Source: a virus
Virus record (IMG/VR): IMGVR_UViG_3300025879_000023
Location: 1-61,886 of that record
Strand: one strand, 5' to 3'
DNA length: 61,886 nucleotides
Shown here: positions 27,346 through 33,681 of the stretch, in pieces
Layout of the letters: each line of letters opens with the position of its first letter
Numbering within the stretch: the stretch's first letter is position 1
Notes under the pieces: model-generated
What the model was told of the DNA's origin: nothing
The model's database searches: none
Seen by the model: only the letters and a program-made list of their open reading frames with translations
Made by a program: the position numbers and the translations under genes

Positions 27346-27961
27346 TTTGTTGATTTAATAGTTCTTTCTCATCTTTAAGTTCATTGGTTATATTTCGGTG
27401 TATGGTTCTAGTTGTGCAGTTTAATAGCTTAGCTATTTTTGTTATTGTTATTTTTTCGCCATTATCATTTATATAAAGCATCATGTCATATATGTCTGCT
27501 TCTGTTACTCTTTTTGTTTTACCTATCATTTGGCCCACAATGCTGAGCTTTTCTGATAATGATAATTTACACTGATATTTAAATATTATTTTACGTGTTT
27601 TATTTTTAGGCGGTTGTTCTAAATCTTTCATGCTAACATCGTAAACAATTTTGCTTACTGAATCATCTGGCGGTTCAAATGTTATAAATCCATTTTTTTT
27701 ATTACAAATATACTCTGCTAAATTATTAAAAGCTTTTTGATCAAGCTGAGGATTTAAATACCATAAAACTAATAAGTGCCACTTTAAAGATCTATAACTT
27801 GTTATTTTAGCTTTGCTTCTAAACAGATCGTAACACTCATGAGTACCATCTTCATAAAAGTAACCCCATTCAAAACATGCTGTTGGCTTGTCTGATATAG
27901 GTAACCTCCTATAAATTATCCGTCTTTGATTTAAATAATCAAGCAATCTTTCGTGCGACAT
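27308..27961 (-). CDS. HTH protein, candidate phage regulator
   Basis: 217 residues. The C-terminus (residues about 165-190, ITITKIAKLLNCTTRTIHRNI) is a clear helix-turn-helix. The N-terminal half is aromatic-rich and unrecognised (YRSLKWHLLVLWYLN). Its ATG lies inside one copy of the three-copy dyad element (27954-28000), suggesting autoregulation or a common binding site. It overlaps the sigma gene by 38 bases, so both are probably co-expressed. Alternatively it is a replication initiator; the sequence does not decide. Confidence 0.65.
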   Translation of the reverse strand: MSHERLLDYLNQRRIIYRRLPISDKPTACFEWGYFYEDGTHECYDLFRSKAKITSYRSLKWHLLVLWYLNPQLDQKAFNNLAEYICNKKNGFITFEPPDDSVSKIVYDVSMKDLEQPPKNKTRKIIFKYQCKLSLSEKLSIVGQMIGKTKRVTEADIYDMMLYINDNGEKITITKIAKLLNCTTRTIHRNITNELKDEKELLNQQNEKVQHSQLCEV

Positions 27962-28000
27962 TAGCCTATTACTATTTATATTAACTACCTATTGTCACTG
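27954..28000 (-). repeat. Dyad element copy C, over the HTH gene start
   Basis: On the minus strand: CAGTGACAATAG, a loop with GTTAATATAAATAGTA, then GGCTAATGTCGCAC. It shares arms and loop with copies A (32496-32543) and B (34370-34416). The ATG of the HTH gene is inside the right arm. Confidence 0.75.
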
Positions 28001-28036
28001 TTTTTTTGTGAAAGTAGTAATTTTTTTTTAAAGTTG

Positions 28037-28378
28037 TTAATTTATTTTAGTTATTTGAACTTTATCCCATTTGCCAATTGGCATATCATTATTGATTAAA
28101 AAATCAATTCTTTTTTTATATCGTTTATTCATTAAGTCCCTAACTACCCATATACCTTCATAGGGGCAATCACAGGACACTTTTACTTTAGTGCCGAACT
28201 TATACCCTAATTTGTATAAATCTCGCGACACGGCTAAGATACGATGTTTATATGGATCTTCTAAGTCTATTTCATACATTGATGCCGTATGTCCTGGATC
28301 TTCATTTGTTTGTTCAGGTACTGCATTGTAAACGGTTGCTGTTACGCATGCTATTATACTTACTATTAATGTTTTCAT
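28037..28378 (-). CDS. Exported 3D/RlpA-like protein
   Basis: 113 residues. The N-terminus (MKTLIVSIIACVTATVYNA) looks like a signal peptide or lipoprotein-like anchor with a cysteine at position 11. The rest (RILAVSRDLYKLGYKFGTKVKV ... GIWVVRDLMNKRYKKRIDFLI, in pieces) matches the double-psi barrel / '3D' domain (GTKV, then V-R-D, then ID-L). Such domains bind or cleave cell-wall glycan. It could act at the envelope of the infected cell. It is preceded by two GTAAAC/GTTTAC dyads. Confidence 0.7.
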   Translation of the reverse strand: MKTLIVSIIACVTATVYNAVPEQTNEDPGHTASMYEIDLEDPYKHRILAVSRDLYKLGYKFGTKVKVSCDCPYEGIWVVRDLMNKRYKKRIDFLINNDMPIGKWDKVQITKIN

Positions 28379-28419
28379 AATTTATTCTTTTCAATTAAAC
28401 TAAATTGTTTGATTTATAT

Positions 28420-28469
28420 GTAAACATATTGGTTTACTTTTATACATATATGTAAACACATTAGTTTAC
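28420..28469 (-). promoter_or_regulatory. Two GTAAAC-N6-GTTTAC operator-like dyads
   Basis: Perfect dyads at 28420-28437 (spacer ATATTG) and 28452-28469 (spacer ACATTA), centres 32 bp apart, about three helix turns. They lie upstream of the 3D-domain gene; the second overlaps the stop of the gene before it. A TTGACG at 28471-28476 could be a -35 next to them. A third copy is inside a structural gene at 2941-2958. Confidence 0.6.
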
Positions 28470-28633
28470 TCGTCAAAAAATTCCTCTACTGCATCTGTAC
28501 CCCATTCTGCTGCTAAGGTTATTTTTCTTAAAAGTTCTACGTACTCTGTAAAGTCTATATCTGAATGGTCTACTTCTACCGAGTACTTATACTCGTACTG
28601 TTCTATTGTTATTCTGTAAGGTTGTTTTTTCAT
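28466..28633 (-). CDS. Tiny acidic protein after the DnaA-like gene
   Basis: 55 residues: beta-rich N-terminus (MKKQPYRITIEQYEYKYSVE) and acidic helical C-terminus (LRKITLAAEWGTDAVEEFF). Its ATG overlaps the DnaA-like stop (ATGA), so it is coupled to that gene. The family is not recognised. The stop codon lies within the second operator-like dyad. Confidence 0.6.
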   Translation of the reverse strand: MKKQPYRITIEQYEYKYSVEVDHSDIDFTEYVELLRKITLAAEWGTDAVEEFFDE

Positions 28634-29139
28634 ATCATTTTTACAATTGCGTCAAGACGTGTGTATAGCATATCAAGCTTTTCTTCGTCCACTGAATTAA
28701 TTAACTCTATGAATTCCTCTGTTTTATTTTTAGGTTCTATTTTTTGTTTCTTTAAAATATCTATCTCAAGATTTTGTTTAAATACTTTTGTTCTTAGCCT
28801 TTTGTTTTGCTCTGCTAAGTTTTTAATATTTAACATATTGGAGTCGGCATCTTCTAGGTTTTTATTTTCTACATTAACAGAAAATGAATCATATACAACT
28901 TTAAGAGGTTCTGAATACATAACAGCTTCATCAAATAGTTTTAAGCCGTGTAATACTGTTGCGTGATCTCTACCTACTAATTTACCAATTGACGTTAAAG
29001 ATTGTACTGTGTATCTTTTAGCAAGCTTATAGTATACAGCTCTTGCATAAGCCATATCTCTGGTTCTTGTTTTCTTTTTTAAACTAACTTTAATGTTAGC
29101 TTCAATATAATCTCTTATAGTTTCTAATTGTACTGTCAT
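28630..29139 (-). CDS. DnaA domain IV-like DNA-binding protein
   Basis: 169 residues. Residues 20-75 (ARAVYYKLAKRYTVQSLTSIGKLVGRDHATVLHGLKLFDE, in pieces) match the DnaA domain IV helix-turn-helix with the signature RDHATVLHGLK. The AAA+ ATPase domains of DnaA are absent; a coiled-coil tail (residues 100-165) follows. It may bind DnaA-box-like sites, recruit host replication or act as a repressor of initiation. Which is unknown. Confidence 0.8.
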   Translation of the reverse strand: MTVQLETIRDYIEANIKVSLKKKTRTRDMAYARAVYYKLAKRYTVQSLTSIGKLVGRDHATVLHGLKLFDEAVMYSEPLKVVYDSFSVNVENKNLEDADSNMLNIKNLAEQNKRLRTKVFKQNLEIDILKKQKIEPKNKTEEFIELINSVDEEKLDMLYTRLDAIVKMI

Positions 29140-29144
29140 AATAT

Positions 29145-29345
29145 TTAATATAGTTGTTCAAAATCTATTATTGCATCTTGAGGAAAGTCTTTTAGTATTT
29201 TACTAGTGATGTCATCGATAACATGGTCAGCCAGTCTTGTATTGATCAGATACTCATGACGACCATAGCTATCAATTACTATAAGCTTACCCAATGTGAT
29301 CAAACTTATAATTCCACTTAATATACTTATTAAAGAATCTACCAA
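29145..29345 (-). CDS. Small hypothetical protein after the KTSC gene
   Basis: 66 residues from the ATG at 29345, but this start overlaps the KTSC gene by 59 bases. A TTG at 29294 would give 49 residues (LGKLIVIDSYGRHEYL...) with an 8-base overlap, which may be the true start. The C-terminal half (LADHVIDDITSKILKDFP) is a plausible helical domain. The family is not recognised and its role is unknown. Confidence 0.5.
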   Translation of the reverse strand: MVDSLISILSGIISLITLGKLIVIDSYGRHEYLINTRLADHVIDDITSKILKDFPQDAIIDFEQLY

Positions 29346-29511
29346 TTGATTCAGAATGTTTCATTGCATAAAATATTTCAGTAGACACATTTTCAAATTG
29401 GTATACTCTTCTGTTTGCAAACTTAACAGTTAGCAGCTTAGCTTCAAAGTCATATGACATTGTTAAAATTGCACTTGAATTTACTTGTAGTTTTTCTTTA
29501 GTTACTTTCAT
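29287..29511 (-). CDS. KTSC-domain protein
   Basis: 74 residues. The pattern SSAILTMSYDFEAKLLTVKF, then VYQFENVS, and the final SESIGRFFNKYI match the KTSC domain (named for a Lys-Thr-Ser-Cys signature in its family; SxGxxF(N) motif near the C-terminus). KTSC proteins are small RNA/nucleotide-related or unknown proteins, frequent in phages. The stop of the upstream gene overlaps its ATG (ATGA). Confidence 0.7.
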   Translation of the reverse strand: MKVTKEKLQVNSSAILTMSYDFEAKLLTVKFANRRVYQFENVSTEIFYAMKHSESIGRFFNKYIKWNYKFDHIG

Positions 29512-29780
29512 AATTGGTTTCTTTTGGTTTTTAATTTTTGTATTTTTTTCTGTATTAATAATGCTTCAGTGTATTCTTCTTTAGCAACATGCTCACGCTC
29601 AATATCTTGCAACTCATCTATTTGAAAAGTAATAAATTCGTATTCGGTAATTTCATACCTATCGCCATGCTCATCAACTGCATAAAATCTTTCTGGTTCT
29701 TCTTGTGCTTTTTTACTACCAAGATCAAATATTTTCTCCGCTATTAGCGTTGATAAGCGTTGCATTTCTGACTCTGTCAT
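29508..29780 (-). CDS. Small helical protein of unknown function
   Basis: 90 residues; a second Met at residue 6 (29765) is an alternative start. It has an acidic beta segment (DEHGDRYEITEYEF) and a long coiled coil (EREHVAKEEYTEALLIQKKIQ). The start overlaps the previous gene by 56 bases, and the stop overlaps the KTSC start by 4. The family is not recognised. Confidence 0.55.
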   Translation of the reverse strand: MTESEMQRLSTLIAEKIFDLGSKKAQEEPERFYAVDEHGDRYEITEYEFITFQIDELQDIEREHVAKEEYTEALLIQKKIQKLKTKRNQL

Positions 29781-29973
29781 CTGTAATTAATTTTAAAATG
29801 TGTTTATATATTTCTACTTCTTGCTTGTGTTGCTTAATTTGATTGCGTTTTACAGCAGGGCTTTCGTCAATACCCATCCATTGCCAGTCGTCAGCTTCAG
29901 CTTGTTGCCATTTGTGTATAGCATTTTGCAGCTTAGCATTAATTTTGTTGTGTGCTTTTTCTCTTATATCCAT
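29725..29973 (-). CDS. Small helical protein of unknown function
   Basis: 82 residues, helix-rich with many Trp, Gln and Lys (KLQNAIHKWQQAEADDWQWM; KQHKQEVEIYKHILKLI). It overlaps the tiny gene upstream by 11 bases. No motif known to me. It belongs to the dense early-type gene cluster. Confidence 0.55.
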   Translation of the reverse strand: MDIREKAHNKINAKLQNAIHKWQQAEADDWQWMGIDESPAVKRNQIKQHKQEVEIYKHILKLITDDRVRNATLINANSGENI

Positions 29974-30076
29974 TCTCTATCTATTTGAGTTTCTAAATCA
30001 GTTATACGTTCGTGCATTGATGCTAAGATACGAATTAATTGTTCGTTACTTGCATTTAATTTTAATATTTCTTCCA
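29963..30076 (-). CDS. Tiny coiled-coil peptide
   Basis: 37 residues, nearly a single amphipathic helix (MEEILKLNASNEQLIRILAS, then MHERITDLETQID). Starts 25 bases after the previous tiny gene and overlaps the next by 11 bases. Leucine-zipper-like heptads suggest oligomerisation. The function is unknown; the short length lowers confidence. Confidence 0.5.
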
Positions 30077-30101
30077 TAAATTTTATATTTTTTGTGTAAA
30101 G

Positions 30102-30224
30102 CTATTTGTATTTTAAATATAGTATATAGTTTAGTACAGCCCATGCAATTAAAAATAATGCTTTAGCTAGCTTCTCTATTACTGCAGCAAGTTTGTTGCT
30201 AGGTGTTATGAGTTGTTTATTCAT
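30102..30224 (-). CDS. Tiny single-pass membrane protein
   Basis: 40 residues. A basic N-terminus with one helix (KALFLIAWAVLNYILYL, residues 21-37) and a short basic end. It follows promoter cassette 9, but its ATG is only 3 bases from the -10, so the transcript start would fall at or inside the ATG; it may be made leaderless or by read-through. A small membrane toxin-like or envelope-modifying early peptide is possible. Confidence 0.5.
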   Translation of the reverse strand: MNKQLITPSNKLAAVIEKLAKALFLIAWAVLNYILYLKYK

Positions 30225-30227
30225 ACA

Positions 30228-30256
30228 ATTATATTATCAATTAGTATTCGTGCTAA
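30228..30256 (-). promoter_or_regulatory. Promoter cassette 9 (degenerate)
   Basis: TTAGCA (30251-30256), 17-bp spacer containing CGA and TTGATAA, then TATAAT (30228-30233). Starts just after the stop of the 62-residue gene. Unlike the others, only 3 bases separate it from the next ATG. Confidence 0.65.
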
Positions 30257-30258
30257 GT

Positions 30259-30447
30259 TTATTTTTTAAACGAACTTTGTTTTACTAATTTATTTTTAAA
30301 TCTTGATTTGCCTTTAGTTTCAATAGACAACCATTCGTCGTCAGTTAATGGTTTACACTCACCAAGACCAGCTAATTTTTTGATACGTGCATAAGCTGCT
30401 TGCTTGCGTTGTTCTTCTTTGTATTGTAAAAATTCTTCTTTGGTCAT
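30259..30447 (-). CDS. Small basic helical protein
   Basis: 62 residues from the ATG at 30447, chosen because it lies 2 bases after the previous stop; a longer in-frame start would sit in the previous gene. Lys/Gln-rich helix (EEFLQYKEEQRKQAAYARIK), then LAGLGECKPLTDDEWLSIE and a basic tail. Unrecognised. It ends 2 bases before promoter cassette 9. Confidence 0.6.
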   Translation of the reverse strand: MTKEEFLQYKEEQRKQAAYARIKKLAGLGECKPLTDDEWLSIETKGKSRFKNKLVKQSSFKK

Positions 30448-30449
30448 GA

Positions 30450-30797
30450 TTAAAAAGTATGTGCCATGTGATTTCTTATGTAAAGTTCCTTGTATAATTG
30501 TTCCCATCTGATGCTGTCGTCGTCTAGTCCGCAAGCATTAAGTATGTATTGATCAACATATATATTAGAACCTAAGTCTATAGCAGATTCGATTTCATCT
30601 TGAAGCATATAAGCATCAATATATATATCTCTATCAGTTATTACATTACCCCATTTACCTTGATCCATAGCTACATAAATATCGTAGCCATCTGCTGTTT
30701 GTATTGATTCAAATGTAACATCATAATCCGTTCCTTTGTGTTCAGTGTCAAGTATTGCTCCTGACTTTTCAATTACTAAATTTTTGTAGTGTGACAT
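30450..30797 (-). CDS. Small acidic protein, antirestriction-like in style
   Basis: 115 residues from the second ATG (30797), since the first (30806) overlaps the preceding gene. The protein is acidic and aromatic (YDIYVAMDQGKWGNVITDRD; YVDQYILNACGLDDDSIRW). Such acidic small early proteins are common among host-takeover or anti-defence factors, but no family is recognised and this is only a stylistic hint. Confidence 0.55.
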   Translation of the reverse strand: MSHYKNLVIEKSGAILDTEHKGTDYDVTFESIQTADGYDIYVAMDQGKWGNVITDRDIYIDAYMLQDEIESAIDLGSNIYVDQYILNACGLDDDSIRWEQLYKELYIRNHMAHTF

Positions 30798-30799
30798 AA

Positions 30800-30988
30800 T
30801 TACCATGTTTTAGTTAAGTGTGTGTTATAATATTGTTTTAATGTTTTATTAAATATTTGTATTGCTTCGTCGTCTGTTTCTTTAATTATATTTTTTGTGT
30901 ATAGCATTTCAAGTAGTTGCTCGCTTACAAAGTCACAAGTAAGTTCGTATAGATCGCTAGATAGTTCTTGATATTCTGGCTTTGTCAT
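30800..30988 (-). CDS. Small acidic helical protein
   Basis: 62 residues, acidic with helical periodicity (SDLYELTCDFVSEQLLEMLY; EIQIFNKTLKQYYN-like end). Its start shares one base with the stop of the upstream 99-residue gene (TAATG). Unknown family. Part of the operon from promoter cassette 8. Confidence 0.55.
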   Translation of the reverse strand: MTKPEYQELSSDLYELTCDFVSEQLLEMLYTKNIIKETDDEAIQIFNKTLKQYYNTHLTKTW

Positions 30989-31287
30989 TATTGTGCGATT
31001 AAGTTATTAGCTGCATACTCTTCAAATGATGGTCCGTGATCGTAGAAGTTTTGATAGATTGCATTGTAAGCTGCTTCTTCATAGCTTCGAGGTCTGCCAA
31101 ACAAATCGTCTTCTTGAAATACATCGTAGTTTAATTCGTCAACTGCATCTTTGCAATCTTTAGTGTAGATACACATATTGTCAACAACCTCGTGTATAGC
31201 AGCGTAGTAGTCGTCTAGATCTTGAATAGTATAATCTTTTAAGTCTAATAAAATTCGTTCAGTGTAAAGTCTTTCAAAGTGTGTCAT
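30988..31287 (-). CDS. Acidic early-type protein
   Basis: 99 residues, strongly acidic and rich in Tyr/Asp (DLKDYTIQDLDDYYAAIHEV; DVFQEDDLFGRPRSYEEAAY). First gene after promoter cassette 8, with the ATG 24 bases past the -10. The family is not recognised. Its acidic, DNA-mimic-like composition and placement suggest an early host-interaction role, unproven. Confidence 0.6.
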   Translation of the reverse strand: MTHFERLYTERILLDLKDYTIQDLDDYYAAIHEVVDNMCIYTKDCKDAVDELNYDVFQEDDLFGRPRSYEEAAYNAIYQNFYDHGPSFEEYAANNLIAQ

Positions 31288-31309
31288 AGTTATATGTTTT
31301 TAGTTGTTA

Positions 31310-31340
31310 CATTTATATTATCAATTGTTGTTCGTGTTAA
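31310..31340 (-). promoter_or_regulatory. Promoter cassette 8
   Basis: TTAACA (31335-31340), 17-bp spacer with CGAA at its start and TTGATAA at its end, TATAAATG (31310-31317). The -35 begins shortly after the GP88-like stop; the next ATG is 24 bases from the -10 hexamer. Confidence 0.8.
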
Positions 31341-31345
31341 GCTTA

Positions 31346-31951
31346 TTAGTGGTATATTAATCCTACTTTGTTTGTTGTATTAAACCATTTGGTTGCGTTT
31401 AAATCATTCTCAGAAGCATTTGCGTATCCTGCTGCAGTTAGTTCATCTTTACTTTTAAAAATTTCTGTGTGACGATCAATTGTGCGATCAATCATATGTT
31501 TTTGTTTGCCCGAGTTACTATAGATAACATCAAAATTGTCAGGTAGTATTGTGTTTTTAAACATCTCAACCATATTCGTGTAGCTATAGAATTTAACATC
31601 TGGATTTTGTACTGCAATCTTTAACCACTTGTCAAGATATGCCCTAGAATAATAGTCGCCCGAGTCGTGTATGCGGACAAAGTCTGCTTTCTTCTTTTTT
31701 ATTTCATCATTCATTTTTGAAATGAATTCTGTTGTTTTAGTTAATTCATACCTCTTTTCAAATGCCGGTTTAACGTTCGACCATATATATGCACCTTTCT
31801 TAGCATAACAAAACTTAACACATTCAAGAGCCATCGGACAAGTTAATTTACCACTTGCAGATTTGTATGCAGGGATCCCAAAGTTAAATACCCGCTTGTT
31901 AAGTAATGTACTTGTTTTTTTTAGTTTAGAGTTTTGTGTAAGTAAATTCAT
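31346..31951 (-). CDS. GP88-family protein with cysteine cluster
   Basis: 201 residues. Recognised from the GP88 family of phage proteins by the early NFGIPAYKSASGKLTCPMA segment and the cysteine cluster C38-x5-C44-x3-C48 (CPMALECVKFCYA). The following alternating pattern DFVRIHDSGDYYS, VKFYSYTNM and IYSNSG suggests a beta/alpha barrel. The cluster could ligate a metal or an iron-sulfur centre, as in radical-SAM-like folds; this is inference. It is driven by promoter cassette 7. Confidence 0.75.
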   Translation of the reverse strand: MNLLTQNSKLKKTSTLLNKRVFNFGIPAYKSASGKLTCPMALECVKFCYAKKGAYIWSNVKPAFEKRYELTKTTEFISKMNDEIKKKKADFVRIHDSGDYYSRAYLDKWLKIAVQNPDVKFYSYTNMVEMFKNTILPDNFDVIYSNSGKQKHMIDRTIDRHTEIFKSKDELTAAGYANASENDLNATKWFNTTNKVGLIYH

Positions 31952-31972
31952 TTTAGTTTGTTTTAGTTGTTA

Positions 31973-32003
31973 CATATATATTATCAATGCTCTACCGTGT
32001 TAA
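31973..32003 (-). promoter_or_regulatory. Promoter cassette 7
   Basis: TTAACA (31998-32003), 17-bp spacer ending TTGATAA, TATATATG (31973-31980). ATG of the GP88-like gene lies 23 bases past the -10 hexamer in an A-rich leader. Confidence 0.8.
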
Positions 32004-32008
32004 CCTTG

Positions 32009-32197
32009 TTAAAGCTTTAAATCTTTATTTATTTTTCTAATTTCTTTTTTCATTTCAATAATCAATTCTTTTAATACATATTTGTATTCAATCTTCAACG
32101 CAGCAAAATCTTCAAAATATAAATGCTTTCCTAAACTTGGTTTTGTTACCGCCGCGTGTATAGCATGCTCCCGTACCTTATCTTTATATAAACTCAT
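32009..32197 (-). CDS. Small basic helical protein
   Basis: 62 residues from the ATG at 32197, which overlaps the preceding stop as ATGA; an earlier ATG at 32203 is possible. Lys-rich helix at the C-terminus (LKELIIEMKKEIRKINKDLK). Unknown family. Coupled to the 60-residue gene before it. Confidence 0.6.
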   Translation of the reverse strand: MSLYKDKVREHAIHAAVTKPSLGKHLYFEDFAALKIEYKYVLKELIIEMKKEIRKINKDLKL

Positions 32198-32376
32198 GAC
32201 CATACTCTTATTAGATATTTTAATGTGTATTCTTCATCTTGTCTTGCAGTAAATTTCTTTGCTTCATCATATGCAGCATGTATATCCTCAGCATAAAAAC
32301 TATACTCAATTAGTTGTCTATTGTCTTGGACAGCTTGGAACTCTGTTCTATATAAGCCTAAGTTATTGTCTTCCAT
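32194..32376 (-). CDS. Small hypothetical protein
   Basis: 60 residues, with a beta-hairpin style start (LYRTEFQAVQDNRQLIEYSF) and a helix (AYDEAKKFTARQDEEYT). Layout resembles small PUA-like or DUF-type phage proteins but I do not recognise it. It lies 120 bases downstream (minus strand) of dyad element A, with a weak A/T leader. Confidence 0.55.
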   Translation of the reverse strand: MEDNNLGLYRTEFQAVQDNRQLIEYSFYAEDIHAAYDEAKKFTARQDEEYTLKYLIRVWS

Positions 32377-32552
32377 AATTATATAAGTTTTATTTATATT
32401 GTTGTAAAGGTTGTTAATTATTTGTTAGAATTAAAAGTAATGGTGTTATAATGAAGAGTCTCGTACTCTGTCGCATTATTTCTTCGTGTGAAAAACAGCG
32501 ACATTAGCCTGTTAATTATTATAGTAGTAGGCTAACGTCCCACTTTTTTTAG
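32377..32552. other. Intergenic stretch with dyad element A and a possible 20-residue leader
   Basis: Besides element A it holds a GAGT-ACGAG-ACTC hairpin and, on the minus strand, an ATG at 32476 opening a 20-codon hydrophobic reading frame (MRQSTRLFIITPLLLILTNN) ending at 32414. No promoter cassette is seen here; TGTCGC near 32470 pairs with the GCGACA of element A. Confidence 0.4.
32496..32543 (+). repeat. Dyad element copy A
   Basis: CAGCGACATTAGCCT, loop GTTAATTATTATAGTAGT, AGGCTAACGTCCCAC: an 11-bp arm pairs with one G-U. Located just after a small gene's stop and followed by T-rich DNA on either strand, so a terminator role is possible, but the conserved loop argues for a specific site. 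Confidence 0.75.
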
Positions 32553-32771
32553 TTATAATTCTGCACTTTCAAAACAGTCGTATGCGTCAGTTACTTGTTT
32601 TATTTTGAATGCTGTTTTAAGATCTAGCAAGACGCTAAGTGTTAAGTCGCCTACAAATTTTTGCGTGGTGAGGTTGTGTTCAAGACGTTCACCGAGTGCC
32701 GGGTATTCTTTTTTGAATAAGATTAGTCTTGTTTGATATTGCGGTTGTAGTCTTTGGTTTAGTGTTTTCAT
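32553..32771 (-). CDS. Small hypothetical protein
   Basis: 72 residues, basic helical N-terminus (RLQPQYQTRLILFKKEYPAL) and an acidic C-terminal end (VTDAYDCFESAEL). The family is not recognised. It stands alone under promoter cassette 6, 20 bases from its -10, and its stop is 9 bases before dyad element A. Confidence 0.6.
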   Translation of the reverse strand: MKTLNQRLQPQYQTRLILFKKEYPALGERLEHNLTTQKFVGDLTLSVLLDLKTAFKIKQVTDAYDCFESAEL

Positions 32772-32789
32772 GTGTGTGTTTTTTAGTTA

Positions 32790-32820
32790 CGTATATATTA
32801 TCAAATGTGTTTCGTGTCAA
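32790..32820 (-). promoter_or_regulatory. Promoter cassette 6
   Basis: TTGACA (32815-32820), 17-bp spacer CGAA...TTGATAA, TATATACG (32790-32797). Stop of the upstream gene lies just before the -35; the next ATG is 20 bases past the -10 hexamer. Confidence 0.85.
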
Positions 32821-32826
32821 CCTTAT

Positions 32827-33003
32827 TTAAAAGTAGTCTTGGCGTATAAAGTTATTTATTATGTTATGTATAGCATCTTGATTGGTTCTTGTGTTGTGCA
32901 CATATCTTTCATCTTGTTTCCAATTCTTCAAGTTGTTTTCACCTTGCCACTTAGCATAGATCTCGTGAGCGATTTGTTGTAGTGTAGTTTCTTGTGTAGT
33001 CAT
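32827..33003 (-). CDS. Tiny hydrophilic protein
   Basis: 58 residues: MTTQETTLQQIAHEIYAKWQ, then a Trp/Asn/Lys-rich part and an Ile/Asn-rich helix (AIHNIINNFIRQDYF). The family is unrecognised. Single gene between cassettes 5 and 6. Confidence 0.6.
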   Translation of the reverse strand: MTTQETTLQQIAHEIYAKWQGENNLKNWKQDERYVHNTRTNQDAIHNIINNFIRQDYF

Positions 33004-33022
33004 AGTTATATTATTTAATGTT

Positions 33023-33053
33023 CATATTTATTATCAATTTAGTCTCGTGTCAA
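33023..33053 (-). promoter_or_regulatory. Promoter cassette 5
   Basis: TTGACA (33048-33053), 17-bp spacer CGAG...TTGATAA, TAAATATG (33023-33030). The upstream stop and GG lie directly before the -35; ATG is 21 bases past the -10. Confidence 0.85.
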
Positions 33054-33055
33054 CC

Positions 33056-33220
33056 TTATTTATATTCATTGTCTAAGGATCCATGGATATAAGACTCTTC
33101 AATAGCACTTTGTATTTTAGCTAAGCACATTTTTTCTGAGATGGTTTGTTTATTTATGTAGCAATCCATTATTGAAGTGATGAGGTCTAGTGTTGCTTCG
33201 TTTGTTTTAGCTTCGTTCAT
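33056..33220 (-). CDS. Tiny protein
   Basis: 54 residues: MNEAKTNEATLDLITSIMDC, then NKQTISEKMCLAKIQSAIEE and a short polar end. Two Cys and amphipathic helices. Located 11 bases after the 35-residue gene and probably transcribed from cassette 4. The family is not recognised. Confidence 0.55.
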   Translation of the reverse strand: MNEAKTNEATLDLITSIMDCYINKQTISEKMCLAKIQSAIEESYIHGSLDNEYK

Positions 33221-33231
33221 AGTTGTATTTT

Positions 33232-33339
33232 TTAATTGTTAAAATCTTCATATACTTCTTGTACCCATTCTTTTTCATTAGGACCTAGTTGGTTGTAGTC
33301 CATACCAAATTCGTCGTTTGCAATTCCATTGTAAGTCAT
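33232..33339 (-). CDS. Tiny acidic peptide
   Basis: 35 residues: MTYNGIANDEFGMDYNQLGP, then NEKEWVQEVYEDFNN. Strongly acidic. The ATG is exactly 20 bases past the -10 of cassette 4, as in the other cassettes, which is the main evidence that this short frame is real. Confidence 0.6.
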   Translation of the reverse strand: MTYNGIANDEFGMDYNQLGPNEKEWVQEVYEDFNN

Positions 33340-33357
33340 AGTTATATTTTTTAGTTA

Positions 33358-33388
33358 CATATATATTATCAATAGTCCTTCGTGTTAA
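33358..33388 (-). promoter_or_regulatory. Promoter cassette 4
   Basis: TTAACA (33383-33388), 17-bp spacer CGAA...TTGATAA, TATATATG (33358-33365), then leader GTAACTAAAAAATATAACT before the ATG. Confidence 0.85.
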
Positions 33389-33408
33389 CCTTTTTTATGT
33401 ATAGCATT

Positions 33409-33630
33409 TTATTTACAATACTTTTCTTCGTAGGCCATTAAATATTCTACTTGTTCTTTAAGATTTTTAAATTGTTTTTTTACTTGGTAGATTAATGGAG
33501 CTTGGTGGTAAGGGTTGTCTTGATTTGTTTTAAACCTTATGTATCTAGTTGTTGGGTATATTGCAGCCCATTTGCCATTTGCTAATGTGAAATAAAGATT
33601 TCCTTTTTTAGTTACTTTTATTAGTTCCAT
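33409..33630 (-). CDS. Small hypothetical protein
   Basis: 73 residues: beta-rich start (ELIKVTKKGNLYFTLANGKW) then a basic aromatic stretch and helix (VKKQFKNLKEQVEYLMAYEE). The LYFTLANGKWAAIYPTTRYI-like beta pattern may be a small barrel. Single gene under cassette 3, with the ATG 20 bases from the -10. Confidence 0.6.
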   Translation of the reverse strand: MELIKVTKKGNLYFTLANGKWAAIYPTTRYIRFKTNQDNPYHQAPLIYQVKKQFKNLKEQVEYLMAYEEKYCK

Positions 33631-33648
33631 AATTATATTTTTTAGTTA

Positions 33649-33679
33649 CATTTATATTATCAATTTACTCTCGTGTCAA
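33649..33679 (-). promoter_or_regulatory. Promoter cassette 3
   Basis: TTGACA (33674-33679), 17-bp spacer CGAG...TTGATAA, TATAAATG (33649-33656). The stop of the upstream gene plus GG directly precedes the -35. Confidence 0.85.
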
Positions 33680-33681
33680 CC

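Noticed and set aside
32414-32476. 20-residue hydrophobic minus-strand frame as a gene
   Set aside because: No promoter cassette, no coupling and no recognisable family; kept only as a remark in the intergenic entry.
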